Assembly: GCA_964389365.1 (NCBI GenBank)
Contig: CAYMDO010000009.1
Location: 5,040 to 69,039 of the forward strand
Reading direction: 5' to 3'
From: UBA993 sp964389365
Lineage (GTDB): Bacteria; Bacillota; Dethiobacteria; DTU022
Length of the DNA stretch: 64,000 nucleotides
The position numbers and the translations under genes were made by a program. Positions 27,216-35,355 of this stretch are shown piece after piece. Below the pieces are notes generated by a model. The model saw nothing but the letters and a program-made list of their open reading frames with translations. It was not told where the DNA came from and made no database searches. Numbering within the stretch: position 1 is the stretch's first letter; every line of letters starts with the position of its first letter.

Positions 27216-28766
27216 ATGATGGGCGAGACTTATTTGCTTGGGATTGACCTGGGAACAATGGGAACTAAGGCAGCTCTATACAATCTGGAAGGAAAAGCCC
27301 TAGCAGAAGCTTACGAGGAATCTATACTGCGCTACCCGCGAATAGGCTGGGTGGAACAGGATTTTGAAGAGATTTATAGTTCGGCAGTTAATTGTATTAA
27401 AGAAGTTTTAGAAAAAAGCGGCATCGAAAGTGGTGCCGTGGCGGCTCTTGCATTCAGCAGTCAAATGTCAGGTATAGGGATGATTGATCGGGATTGGGCG
27501 CCCGCAGCCCATTATGACAGCTGGCTCGATACTCGCTGTGAATCAGCTTTCCCCCTCATGGAGCCTTACTGCCATGATTTTACAGCAAACAGTGGTTGCC
27601 CACCTACCTATGCTCATGCAGCAAAAATTATCTGGTGGAAGAATAACCAGCCGGAAGTATTTAAAAATGCAGCACGATTTGTTGTTCCGCTCGCCTATGT
27701 TGCCGGCAAGATGGCCGGATTGAAGGCCGATGAAGCCTATATTGATCTCACTTGCCTGCATTTTTCAGGATTCAGCAATACCGGAGAGCAGAAGTGGTCA
27801 CAGGAGTTGCTTAACAAGTTTGAAATACCCGAAGAGAAAATGCCACGAATTATATCTCCGACAGAGGTTATCGGAAAAGTCAACCGTGAAGCGGCCCGTG
27901 CAACCGGTTTAAAAGAAGGCACACCTATTGCTGCCGGTGCAGGGGATCAAGCGGCAGCATCTCTTGGCGCAGGAGTGGTCGAGCCGGGTGATGTTTTTGA
28001 CAGTGCCGGAACCGCTTCTGTTTTTTCAGTCTGTGTTAATAGCTTTTTGCCTGACGTCCGGAATAAAGTTGTTCTGGCCACTCATGGTGTCATACCCGGT
28101 ACTTACTATGCCTTGTCATTTATTAATGGAGGCGGCCTAAATTTAAGATGGTTCCGTGATACTTTTGGTCTCCAGGAGAAGAATGAGGCTGCGGCGGCCA
28201 AAAAAGAAGTTTACCAGATCTTTGATCAAATGGCTGCTCAATCTCCGGCAGGTTCGGGCGGCACAATATTTATTCCCCATTTGCAGGGCAGAGTAGTTCC
28301 GCCGGACGCTTCATTAAGAGGGCTCTGGGTTGGTTTTACCTGGTCTCATGACCGTGGCCACCTTTTCCGGGCGATGATGGAAGGGGTCGCTTATGAGTAT
28401 GCATACTATCTGCAGATAGAAAAAGAGCTTCACCCGGATCTCGAGTGCCGGGAGGTAAGGGCGATCGGTGGTGGTGCATCAAGCGATCTATGGAATCAAA
28501 TTAAAAGTGATGTTTTAGACATACCATATTGTCGAATTAACCGATCGGAAGTTGGCACCTGGGGCTGTGCCATGATTGCCGGCAAAGCAGTAGGTATTTT
28601 TAACGACTTAAAGACAATTTCCAAGGAAGCCACACAGATTAGCCATCGCCTTGAACCGCGCTCTCATTACACCGGATTTTATCGACCCTATGTTGACATT
28701 TACAGGCAGATAATTGAAGGGTATGCCGATATATTTGATGGCTTAAGTGAGCTGCCTTTGGAGTAA
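27216..28766 (+). CDS. FGGY-family carbohydrate kinase (xylulokinase-like)
   Basis: A 516-residue ATP-dependent sugar kinase. The N-terminal FGGY domain has the phosphate-1 motif GIDLGTMGTKAAL and the substrate segment AFSSQMSGIG; GAGDQAAASLGAG near residue 245 starts the C-terminal ATPase part, with GGGASSDLWNQI near 410. The family phosphorylates xylulose, ribulose, glycerol, gluconate and other keto sugars; the native substrate cannot be fixed from sequence. It precedes the KDPG-type aldolase, so its product may be a phosphorylated keto-deoxy acid or a ketose phosphate that is then cleaved. Confidence 0.9.
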   Translation: MMGETYLLGIDLGTMGTKAALYNLEGKALAEAYEESILRYPRIGWVEQDFEEIYSSAVNCIKEVLEKSGIESGAVAALAFSSQMSGIGMIDRDWAPAAHYDSWLDTRCESAFPLMEPYCHDFTANSGCPPTYAHAAKIIWWKNNQPEVFKNAARFVVPLAYVAGKMAGLKADEAYIDLTCLHFSGFSNTGEQKWSQELLNKFEIPEEKMPRIISPTEVIGKVNREAARATGLKEGTPIAAGAGDQAAASLGAGVVEPGDVFDSAGTASVFSVCVNSFLPDVRNKVVLATHGVIPGTYYALSFINGGGLNLRWFRDTFGLQEKNEAAAAKKEVYQIFDQMAAQSPAGSGGTIFIPHLQGRVVPPDASLRGLWVGFTWSHDRGHLFRAMMEGVAYEYAYYLQIEKELHPDLECREVRAIGGGASSDLWNQIKSDVLDIPYCRINRSEVGTWGCAMIAGKAVGIFNDLKTISKEATQISHRLEPRSHYTGFYRPYVDIYRQIIEGYADIFDGLSELPLE

Positions 28767-28810
28767 TTAGTAACAAATTAAGCAGCTAAAAAAGAAGAAA
28801 GGGGTTACAA

Positions 28811-29464
28811 ATGCTTGCCAAGGTAAAAATATTTAACCGTATTTTTAATGCCGGTATTATTGCTGTTATCAGGGCTGATTCAATGGAACAGGCGCTGGCG
28901 ACAACAGAAGCGGTACGAAATGGCGGCGTAGATATTATTGAAATCACCCTGACTGTTCCAGGTGCTTTGGGTGTAATTGAAGAGTTAACAAAGACATACC
29001 GCAACAATGAAATACTGATCGGTGCCGGAACGGTACTGGATTCCGAAACTGCCCGCATCTCTCTATTGGCAGGAGCTGAATTTGTTGTCAGCCCCTTTCT
29101 GAATCACGATGTGCTAAGACTTTGCAATCGCTACCAGAAAATTTGCATGCCTGGTTGTATGACTGTAACAGAGATTGTTTCTGCTCTTGAAGCCGGGGCG
29201 GACTTAATTAAACTCTTTCCCGGAAGTTTTTTTGACCCCTCAATAATTAAGACCTTGAAAGGACCTTTGCCCCAAGCTGAATTTGTTCCTACCGGGGGAG
29301 TTAACCTCGACAATGTTCAGGATTGGATTTATAACGGATGTATAGCAGTTGGGGTTGGTGGAGAACTGACCAAAGGGGCTGCTGAAGGTGACTACCGAAG
29401 AGTTACAGAAACCGCCCGCCAATTTGTCGAAAAAATACGGACAGTACGTCCTTTACAAGCGTAG
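28811..29464 (+). CDS. KDPG/KHG-type aldolase
   Basis: A 217-residue class I aldolase of the 2-keto-3-deoxy-6-phosphogluconate / 4-hydroxy-2-oxoglutarate family. The catalytic Glu is in DIIEITLT near residue 45, the substrate Arg in AVIRADS near 21 and the Schiff-base Lys in ADLIKLFPG near 135; the phosphate loop PTGGV is near 162. It cleaves a 2-keto-3-deoxy sugar acid phosphate to pyruvate and an aldehyde (commonly glyceraldehyde 3-phosphate). The ribosome site AAAGGGG lies about 8 bases upstream. No sugar acid dehydratase, normally needed to make its substrate, is encoded nearby. Confidence 0.92.
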   Translation: MLAKVKIFNRIFNAGIIAVIRADSMEQALATTEAVRNGGVDIIEITLTVPGALGVIEELTKTYRNNEILIGAGTVLDSETARISLLAGAEFVVSPFLNHDVLRLCNRYQKICMPGCMTVTEIVSALEAGADLIKLFPGSFFDPSIIKTLKGPLPQAEFVPTGGVNLDNVQDWIYNGCIAVGVGGELTKGAAEGDYRRVTETARQFVEKIRTVRPLQA

Positions 29465-29488
29465 TATAGCCAGGAGGCTTGTGAGACG

Positions 29489-30361
29489 ATGAAATATGCT
29501 GTTAGCAGTTGGATCTATGGAGGCGAGAGCTTAGAGCATGTTTTTGACCGGTTAGCTAGGTATGGATACGATGCTGTTGAATTGGAAGGCGAACCGGATA
29601 AGTACGCAGTAAAAGAAGTTCTAGAGCTAAGTCGCCGGTACTGCCTCTCAATATCCGGAATTGCCGGGATGTATCCATGGCCAACCGAGGAGAGGGATCT
29701 GGCTTCACCAGATCCAGAGGTAAGGAAAAGAGCAGTGCAATATTTGCATTCCTGCATAGAATTTGCTCATGATCTGGCTGCACCGTTGGTAATTGTGGTG
29801 CCATCTGCGGTGGGAAAAACCATGCCTTTACCGATCTTTAATGGAGAAAAGGATATATCAGCATGGGATGAAACAGTTGAGAGGGAGTGGGCATATGCGC
29901 AGGATTCAGTTGGTAAATGTTGTGAGGCTGCCCGTGAAAAAGGAATAATTTTGGCAGTTGAGCCGATTAACCGCTATGAAACCTTCCTTATCAATACCTG
30001 CCGCCAAGGCTTGCAGTTTATATCATCATTCGGCGAAAAAACAGTAAGACTTCATCTTGATACATTTCATATGAATATTGAGGAAATAAACCAGAAACAG
30101 GCCATCCTAGAAGCAGGAGAACTTCTGGCCAATCTTCACGTGGCCGACAGTAATCGACAGGCGGTTGGGAGAGGGCATATTGATTTTGCCGGAGTAGTCA
30201 GCAGCCTTAAAGAGATAAATTATGCAGGAGTACTTTCTTTGGAACCACTGCCGCCAGTTCCTAATCCTTATGTGGCCATGAAACTGGATCGCTACAAAGC
30301 AATGCGAGACGAGATTGCCCGTGAAAGTATTGAAACGTTGAAGATAATAGATGCACAATAG
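29489..30361 (+). CDS. Sugar phosphate isomerase/epimerase, copy 2
   Basis: A 290-residue TIM-barrel epimerase paralogous to the protein at 21116-21988: both begin with YAVS.WI.GGE.L and share VEPINR(F/Y)ETFL, LHLDTFHMNIE, a GRGHI segment and LEPLPP. The metal-binding Glu, Asp, His and Glu are all kept. Divergence is considerable in residues 40-150, which shape the substrate pocket, so the two copies probably act on different sugars or in opposite directions of one route. AGGAGG precedes the start. Confidence 0.87.
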   Translation: MKYAVSSWIYGGESLEHVFDRLARYGYDAVELEGEPDKYAVKEVLELSRRYCLSISGIAGMYPWPTEERDLASPDPEVRKRAVQYLHSCIEFAHDLAAPLVIVVPSAVGKTMPLPIFNGEKDISAWDETVEREWAYAQDSVGKCCEAAREKGIILAVEPINRYETFLINTCRQGLQFISSFGEKTVRLHLDTFHMNIEEINQKQAILEAGELLANLHVADSNRQAVGRGHIDFAGVVSSLKEINYAGVLSLEPLPPVPNPYVAMKLDRYKAMRDEIARESIETLKIIDAQ

Positions 30362-30415
30362 ATTACGCAACAGCCGATTATTAAGGGATTAATTAGGCCG
30401 AGAGGAGGTTTTGCC

Positions 30416-30985
30416 ATGAAAGAAAACAAAATTATGGACCCTTTTTATGTGGAGATTAGCTGTGAAAATGGAAGCGTATCGTCGCCGGCAAGGTTAATCA
30501 GACGTCGGTTAAGTGATTTAGCCGGTCTGTTTTATGATCAGGATGCTTATAATCGTGCTTTGGCAGACGATGATCCAATTCTCTATGAAGTATATGAGGT
30601 CAGGGTGCCGGAAGAAGAAGGCCATCTTTTATCATGCACAACAGTGATCTATCCGGGCAAAGTTGGAAAAGAGTATTACTTTACCAAAGGGCATTTTCAT
30701 GTTCTGGAAAACAGGGCTGAAATATATACATGTTTGCGCGGGCAAGGCTACCTTTTGATGACTACTAGGTCTGGTAATAGCCATAGTATAGCTATGAAGC
30801 CTGGAGTTTCTGCCTATATACCACCATACTGGTCGCATCGTACTTTAAACTGTGGAGAAGAGCCCTTTATTTTTTATGGTGTATGGCCGGGAGATGCCGG
30901 TCATGATTATGAAAGTATAGTTGAGCAAGAGTTTCCTCTTCGTGTTTTAGAAGAAAATGGTAAACCGGTTATCAAAACTTCATAA
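30416..30985 (+). CDS. Cupin-type glucose-6-phosphate isomerase
   Basis: A 189-residue protein of the archaeal-type cupin phosphoglucose isomerase family. The cupin metal motif reads TKGHFH, then AEIYTCLRGQGYLL, with the last His in YWSHRTLNCG. It interconverts glucose 6-phosphate and fructose 6-phosphate, or a related aldose/ketose phosphate pair, using a bound divalent metal. AGAGGAGG is 8 bases upstream. It closes the sugar operon; no clear terminator was found in 30986-31067. Confidence 0.82.
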   Translation: MKENKIMDPFYVEISCENGSVSSPARLIRRRLSDLAGLFYDQDAYNRALADDDPILYEVYEVRVPEEEGHLLSCTTVIYPGKVGKEYYFTKGHFHVLENRAEIYTCLRGQGYLLMTTRSGNSHSIAMKPGVSAYIPPYWSHRTLNCGEEPFIFYGVWPGDAGHDYESIVEQEFPLRVLEENGKPVIKTS

Positions 30986-31067
30986 CCGTTGATGTTGATA
31001 TTTAAGCAATTTAATACCTATTAATGGGAGTATATATTAGGGCTTCCTGAATGAAAGCCTAATTAAA

Positions 31068-31714
31068 ATGGTTATCGACGTCAGAAACGTTGGCCCGGCC
31101 CCGCTGCTTGCTGCCCTAGGCAGGGAACCGGGCATTGTCGAGAGCATCAACACCCGCCTTCCTGCCACCTGCGATTTGGCCGAAGAGCTGATTGTAAAAG
31201 CTGTCCGTAAAGATAACTGGTTTAACCTTGGCCAGCCGGCAGAAGGCAAAGATAATGCTAACTACCGGCTAACCGAATACTTAGAGCAGCTAGATGATAA
31301 AAGTTATCGTTTCCTGGTCGTTTACTCTTCCACCCTTGATCAACGCAAACTAAAAAACCGGACAACCGGGTCAAGGATGAGCAAAAAGGGCTGGAAAAAG
31401 AGATCGCCACTCTTGGAGCCAAGCAGTTCGTTTGCCAGCCTGATGCCGAGGCAGCCCTTGACTGCTTTATTATAGAACACAAAGGCGGCTTGCTTAAGAT
31501 AGCTGGCACGGTAGCGTTAGTCGAGATCCCTGAAATAAAGAAAAGTTTTGAACCAACGGCCAAGAAGGCGCTCGATCTGTTTGCCGCGATTAAGGCTGTT
31601 TGGCTAAATGACGGCACATCCATCGAGCGTCAGTTGCCAAAGCGTTACCGGGAATTGACCATGGTGCTCAAGATGGCCGGTTTTGATTTTGATATCTTTA
31701 CTTCACCTCCGTAG
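31068..31714 (+). pseudogene. Decayed IS1634-like transposase (frameshifted and internally deleted)
   Basis: Two adjacent reading frames together read like a transposase of the IS1634/DUF4277 type. The first (31068-about 31370) has an N-terminal segment, NVGPAPLLAALGREPGIVES, then DNANYRLTEYLEQLD and YRFLVVYSSTLDQRK. After a frameshift near 31370 the second frame continues EQKGLEKEIATLGAKQFVCQ and ends FDIFTSPP at 31714. The DDE catalytic core is mostly missing, so it is not active. It marks the right end of the sugar region beside the tRNA cluster. Family assignment rests on recognition of the N-terminal and coiled segments and is moderate. Confidence 0.6.
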
Positions 31715-31840
31715 TGGTAGTTAATATAAATAGGACAAAGAAAACAGTTGTTGGTAAGTGCAAGGGTGCGGAAAATCAGATATTAACAGTTCTTGCATTC
31801 GCCCAAATATCCTCCCCAAAAAATGTACCAAACTAATATC

Positions 31841-31895
31841 AAAAGGGGTTCCGGGCAAATTTACCATGAAGTAAATGCTCCAAAACCCCTTATTT
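31841..31895 (-). terminator. Rho-independent terminator of the tRNA operon
   Basis: Read leftward, AAGGGGTTTTGG pairs with a distal AACCCC that is followed by TTTTGAT, with an inner ATTTAC/GTAAAT stem. It lies directly downstream of tRNA-Arg and ends the leftward tRNA transcript. Because the inverted repeat is near symmetrical it may also stop rightward transcription coming through the transposase remnant. Bases 31715-31840 hold no gene that I can see. Confidence 0.6.
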
Positions 31896-31901
31896 TACTG
31901 G

Positions 31902-31976
31902 TGCGCCCGGCAGGATTTGAACCTGCGGCCTCCTGATTCGTAGTCAGTTACTCTATCCGGACTGAGCTACGGGCGC
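31902..31976 (-). tRNA. tRNA-Arg(ACG)
   Basis: A complete cloverleaf: acceptor GCGCCCG/CGGGCGC, D-arm, anticodon loop CTACGAA (anticodon ACG, read as ICG), and T-arm GCAGG TTCAAAT CCTGC. CCA is not encoded. The anticodon stem is ACTGA/TCAGG, so the outermost pair is A-G rather than a Watson-Crick pair. It is the last gene of a three-tRNA leftward operon. Confidence 0.93.
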
Positions 31977-31982
31977 ATGTGG

Positions 31983-32073
31983 CGGAGAGAGAGGGATTTG
32001 AACCCTCGAAGCAGGCTTTTACCCACTTAATCGCTTAGCAGGCGACCGCCTTCGACCTCTCGGCCATCTCTCC
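31983..32073 (-). tRNA. tRNA-Ser(GCT)
   Basis: A class II tRNA of about 91 bases with acceptor GGAGAGA/TCTCTCC, anticodon loop CTGCTAA (anticodon GCT, codons AGC/AGU), a long variable arm and T-arm GAGGG TTCAAAT CCCTC. CCA is not encoded. It lies six bases upstream of tRNA-Arg. Confidence 0.94.
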
Positions 32074-32092
32074 GTATACCTGTATCTTATGG

Positions 32093-32176
32093 CGGAGGGG
32101 GTGGGATTCGAACCCACGGCCCTTTCGGGTCACTAGTTTTCAAGACTAGCTCCTTAAACCGCTCGGACACCCCTCC
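32093..32176 (-). tRNA. tRNA-Ser(TGA)
   Basis: A class II tRNA with acceptor GGAGGGG/CCCCTCC, anticodon loop CTTGAAA (anticodon TGA, UCN codons), the variable arm TGACCCGAAAGGGCC and T-arm GTGGG TTCGAAT CCCAC. It is the first gene of the leftward tRNA operon, transcribed from the promoter at 32202-32230, and sits directly downstream of serS. Confidence 0.94.
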
Positions 32177-32201
32177 TAAGAAGGCTTAATTGGCAAGTTA
32201 A

Positions 32202-32230
32202 AGTATAGCAAAGGGAAAAACCTGTGTCAA
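32202..32230 (-). promoter_or_regulatory. Strong sigma-A promoter for the tRNA-Ser/Ser/Arg operon
   Basis: On the minus strand TTGACA (32225-32230), a 17-base spacer and TATACT (32202-32207) stand 25 bases upstream of tRNA-Ser(TGA), and just after the serS stop codon. The close match to consensus fits a stable RNA promoter. Confidence 0.75.
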
Positions 32231-32238
32231 TTTTGTTT

Positions 32239-33516
32239 TTACCCGCCGGTGATCTTTTCCCGCCCGTTGAAATAAGGGCGCAGCGCTTCCGGTATAACAA
32301 CAGTGCCGTCTTGCAGCTGGTAATTTTCCAAGATGGCAGCTACAGTCCTTCCGACAGCCACCCCTGAACCATTTAGCGTATGGACAAACAGTGCCTTTTT
32401 GCCCTGTTCCGGCCGGTACCTGATGCCTGCACGGCGGGCCTGAAAGTCGGTAAAGTTGCTGCACGAAGATATTTCCCTGTAAGTATTGTAAGACGGCAGC
32501 CAAACTTCAAGGTCGTATTTCTTGGCCGGGGCAAAGCCTAAATCACCGCTGCACATCAGCATTACACGGTAAGGCAGGCCGAGCAGCTGCAAAACCTTCT
32601 CGGCATCATTGGTCAGTTTTTCAAGTTCATCAAACGAGTCTTCCGGCTTGACAAATTTCACTAGCTCAACTTTGTTAAACTGGTGCTGACGAATCAGCCC
32701 GCGCGTGTCCCGGCCGTGAGCTCCGGCTTCGGCCCTAAAGCAGGCGCTGTAAGCGGCATACTTGAGCGGCAGCTGCTCAACATCAAGGATCTCGTCGCGG
32801 TGCAGGTTGGTTACCGGCACCTCGGCTGTCGGGATTAAATAATAGTCGGTTCCTTCAACCCGGAAAGCATCGTCTGCAAACTTCGGCAGCTGGCCGGTGC
32901 TGGTCATACTGGCGGCATTAACAAGGAAGGGAGGAAATACCTCGCGATAACCGTGATCGGTTGTGTGCAGATCAAGCATAAAAGAGATTAGCGCCCGTTC
33001 CAGCCTGGCTCCGTCGCCATGGTAAAGGGCAAAGCGGCTGCCGGTAATTTTTCCGGCTCTCGGAAAATCGATGATCCCGAGAAAAGACCCTAAATCCCAG
33101 TGAGCCAGCGGCGCAAAGCCAAACTGCGGCTGTTCGCCCCAGCGGCGCACCTCGACATTATCTTCTTCGTCTTTGCCTCGCGGCACCGAATCATCGGGGA
33201 TATTCGGCAGCCCCAGGAGCTGCGTCTCCATCTCGCTGTCGATCAGGCGCAATTTTTCATCAAGATCTTTAATCCGGGATGAAACATCGCGCATCTCGTC
33301 TTTCTTCTGCTGCATGGCGGCATTGCCGGCGCCTGCTTTTCCGATCTCCTTTGATACACGGTTGCGAATCTGTTTTAGCTCTTCCGTTTCTTTCAGCAGG
33401 TCACGTCTTATTTCGTCGTAGCTTAATATTTTATCAAGATCGCCGGCTTCGCCTTTATCGATCATGGCCTGACGAACTAGTCCAGGGTTTTCACGGACAA
33501 ATTTCAGGTCCAGCAA
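32239..33516 (-). CDS. serS: Seryl-tRNA synthetase
   Basis: A 425-residue class II synthetase that charges tRNA-Ser. The N-terminal long coiled-coil arm spans about residues 30-105. Motif 2 is visible as YSACFRAEAGAHGRDTRGL near 270 and motif 3 as NGSGVAVGRTVAAILE near 390. The start is TTG 33516, matching the family N-terminus MLDLKFVRENP, with AGGGGG about 8 bases upstream. Two tRNA-Ser genes lie immediately downstream. The gap to argS is 51 bases with no T-box, so the two genes are probably co-transcribed. Confidence 0.96.
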   Translation of the reverse strand: MLDLKFVRENPGLVRQAMIDKGEAGDLDKILSYDEIRRDLLKETEELKQIRNRVSKEIGKAGAGNAAMQQKKDEMRDVSSRIKDLDEKLRLIDSEMETQLLGLPNIPDDSVPRGKDEEDNVEVRRWGEQPQFGFAPLAHWDLGSFLGIIDFPRAGKITGSRFALYHGDGARLERALISFMLDLHTTDHGYREVFPPFLVNAASMTSTGQLPKFADDAFRVEGTDYYLIPTAEVPVTNLHRDEILDVEQLPLKYAAYSACFRAEAGAHGRDTRGLIRQHQFNKVELVKFVKPEDSFDELEKLTNDAEKVLQLLGLPYRVMLMCSGDLGFAPAKKYDLEVWLPSYNTYREISSCSNFTDFQARRAGIRYRPEQGKKALFVHTLNGSGVAVGRTVAAILENYQLQDGTVVIPEALRPYFNGREKITGG

Positions 33517-33567
33517 TTTAATTCCCCCTTACCATGCCCCCTCGCACACACAAAGAGGACCCTTTTT

Positions 33568-35277
33568 TTACATCTCTTCCGGCGCTTCGATGCCGAGCAG
33601 GGCCAGGCCGTTGGCAATAACCTGCCGGGCAGCCCCGATCAGCAGCAAGCGTCCGTGCTGAAGATCCCCCTCGCTGGCCAGGACCGGGCAGTTATGGTAA
33701 AAACGGTTAAACTCCCGGGCTACATCGACCAGGTAGCGGGCTAAAATTGAGGGGCGGTAAACTTCAGCCGCGGCGATAATCTTCTCCGGCAATATAGCCA
33801 AAGCCTTAATCAGTGTTACTTCTTCCTCTTTAACCAGCACAGAAGCTGCCTGATCGTTCCAATACCCGTAGTCAGGGTCGGTTTTCCGGAGGATACTGCA
33901 GATGCGGGCGTGAGCGTATTGAATATAGGCGGCAGTTTCTCCGGTAAAATCGAGAACTTTATCCCAGTCAAACTCAATGTTCTTTATCCGGTCATTGCTT
34001 AAATCGCCAAAACGGACCGCTCCCAGGCCAACCGCGATTGCGGCCCGCTCTTTATCGGAGAGGTTAGGATTTTTCTCTTCGATTATTTCCCGGGCCATAG
34101 AGATGGAGCGCTTCAATACCTCGTCCAGCAGGATAATCTTGCCGGCACGGGTCGACATGCGCCCTTCCTTGAACCGGATCAGGCCAAAGGGGACATGAAC
34201 GCAATCTTTAGCCCACTCAAAGCCCATCAGTTCCAATACTTTGAACAGTTGTTGAAAATGAAGGATCTGCTCAGCCCCTACGACATACAAAGAGAGTGCA
34301 AAATCGAAAGTCTTTTTGCGGTAGATGGCGGCAGCCAGGTCACGGGTTATATATAGGGTTGCCCCGTCTTTCTTGCGCAGCATAACCGGCGGCAGGCCGT
34401 AAGGCTCAAGATCGATGATCAGCGCGCCTTCGCTTTCTTTTGTAATACCCTTCTCCTGAACCAGTTCGATTACGTCATCCAGCATTTTGTTGTAATGGCT
34501 TTCGCCGTGACAATGTTCAAATTGAATCCCCAGCAGATCGTAAATCAACGCATAGTTCTCGAGGCTTAGGCGACGGAAGCGGGTCCAGTAATCAACAGCT
34601 TCCCGATCATCTTCCTCCAGTTTTTTAAACCAGGCCCGTGCTTCATCTTCCAGAGTTGGATCTTCATCGGCAAGGTGATGAAAATTTACATATAGGCGGT
34701 ACAGGTAATCCACCGGGTCTGATTCCAGCTGATCTTCCTCCCCCCAGCGCCGGTAAGCGACTATCAGCTTGCCGAACTGGGTTCCCCAGTCGCCAAGGTG
34801 GTTGATGCCGATACTATGATAGCCGAGGGCCCTGTAAATCAGGTAAAGGGCATGCCCGATCACCGTTGAGCGAATATGCCCCACGCCAAAGGGCTTGGCG
34901 ATATTCGGTGACGAATAATCGATCGGCACGCAACGGCCTTTGCCGATATCGCAGTGCCCAAACTTATTTCCCTCCTGCCAGATTTGTCGAAGCACTTCAC
35001 GCCCGTAAGCTTCCGGGGCGATAAAAAAGTTGAGATACGGGCCTCCGGCAGATGCCCTGTTCCAATACAACCCTTCCATACCGGCCAATTTCGCCGCCAG
35101 TTCTTCTGAAATCCGGGCCGGTGCTTTTTTTAATGTTTTTGCCAAAGCAAAACAGGGGAGGGCCAGATCCCCAAAACCGGGATCCGGTGGAATTTCAAGC
35201 AGGCTTTCGATTTCGGCCGGTTCAAGTGAAACATAAGTGGAGAGGAGGAGGCCGACTTCTTCTTTTAGCTTCTGCAT
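33568..35277 (-). CDS. argS: Arginyl-tRNA synthetase
   Basis: A 569-residue class I synthetase that charges tRNA-Arg. It has the N-terminal Add-1 domain (1-105), the HIGH-type motif in SSPNIAKPFGVGHIRSTVIG near residue 125, a catalytic core with GRMSTRAGK near 370 in place of a canonical KMSKS, and the C-terminal DALR anticodon domain (AAYIQYAHARICSILRK onward). AGGAGA precedes ATG 35277. It is upstream of serS, and a tRNA-Arg gene lies in the same neighbourhood. Confidence 0.96.
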   Translation of the reverse strand: MQKLKEEVGLLLSTYVSLEPAEIESLLEIPPDPGFGDLALPCFALAKTLKKAPARISEELAAKLAGMEGLYWNRASAGGPYLNFFIAPEAYGREVLRQIWQEGNKFGHCDIGKGRCVPIDYSSPNIAKPFGVGHIRSTVIGHALYLIYRALGYHSIGINHLGDWGTQFGKLIVAYRRWGEEDQLESDPVDYLYRLYVNFHHLADEDPTLEDEARAWFKKLEEDDREAVDYWTRFRRLSLENYALIYDLLGIQFEHCHGESHYNKMLDDVIELVQEKGITKESEGALIIDLEPYGLPPVMLRKKDGATLYITRDLAAAIYRKKTFDFALSLYVVGAEQILHFQQLFKVLELMGFEWAKDCVHVPFGLIRFKEGRMSTRAGKIILLDEVLKRSISMAREIIEEKNPNLSDKERAAIAVGLGAVRFGDLSNDRIKNIEFDWDKVLDFTGETAAYIQYAHARICSILRKTDPDYGYWNDQAASVLVKEEEVTLIKALAILPEKIIAAAEVYRPSILARYLVDVAREFNRFYHNCPVLASEGDLQHGRLLLIGAARQVIANGLALLGIEAPEEM

Positions 35278-35304
35278 AGCTGTCTCCTTGACGCATTTTA
35301 AATT

Positions 35305-35333
35305 ATTTTAGCTTATAGGACGGCGGTTGACAA
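35305..35333 (-). promoter_or_regulatory. Probable promoter of argS-serS
   Basis: Minus strand TTGTCA (35328-35333), a 17-base spacer, then TAAAAT (35305-35310), about 28 bases before the argS start codon. Five of six bases match in each box. Confidence 0.55.
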
Positions 35334-35355
35334 TCGGTTCAGGCAATCGAAGGTT

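Noticed and set aside
30986..31067. Terminator at the end of the sugar operon
   Set aside because: No stem followed by a T run is visible; transcription may continue to the symmetrical terminator at 31841-31895.
31902..32176. Repeated tRNA 3' end as an attachment site of an integrated element
   Set aside because: No second copy of the tRNA-Arg or tRNA-Ser 3' segment was seen near 15.0-15.4 kb, and there is no integrase gene in the window.
33517..33567. T-box or other leader before serS
   Set aside because: The 51-base gap to argS is too short and has no T-box motif or terminator.
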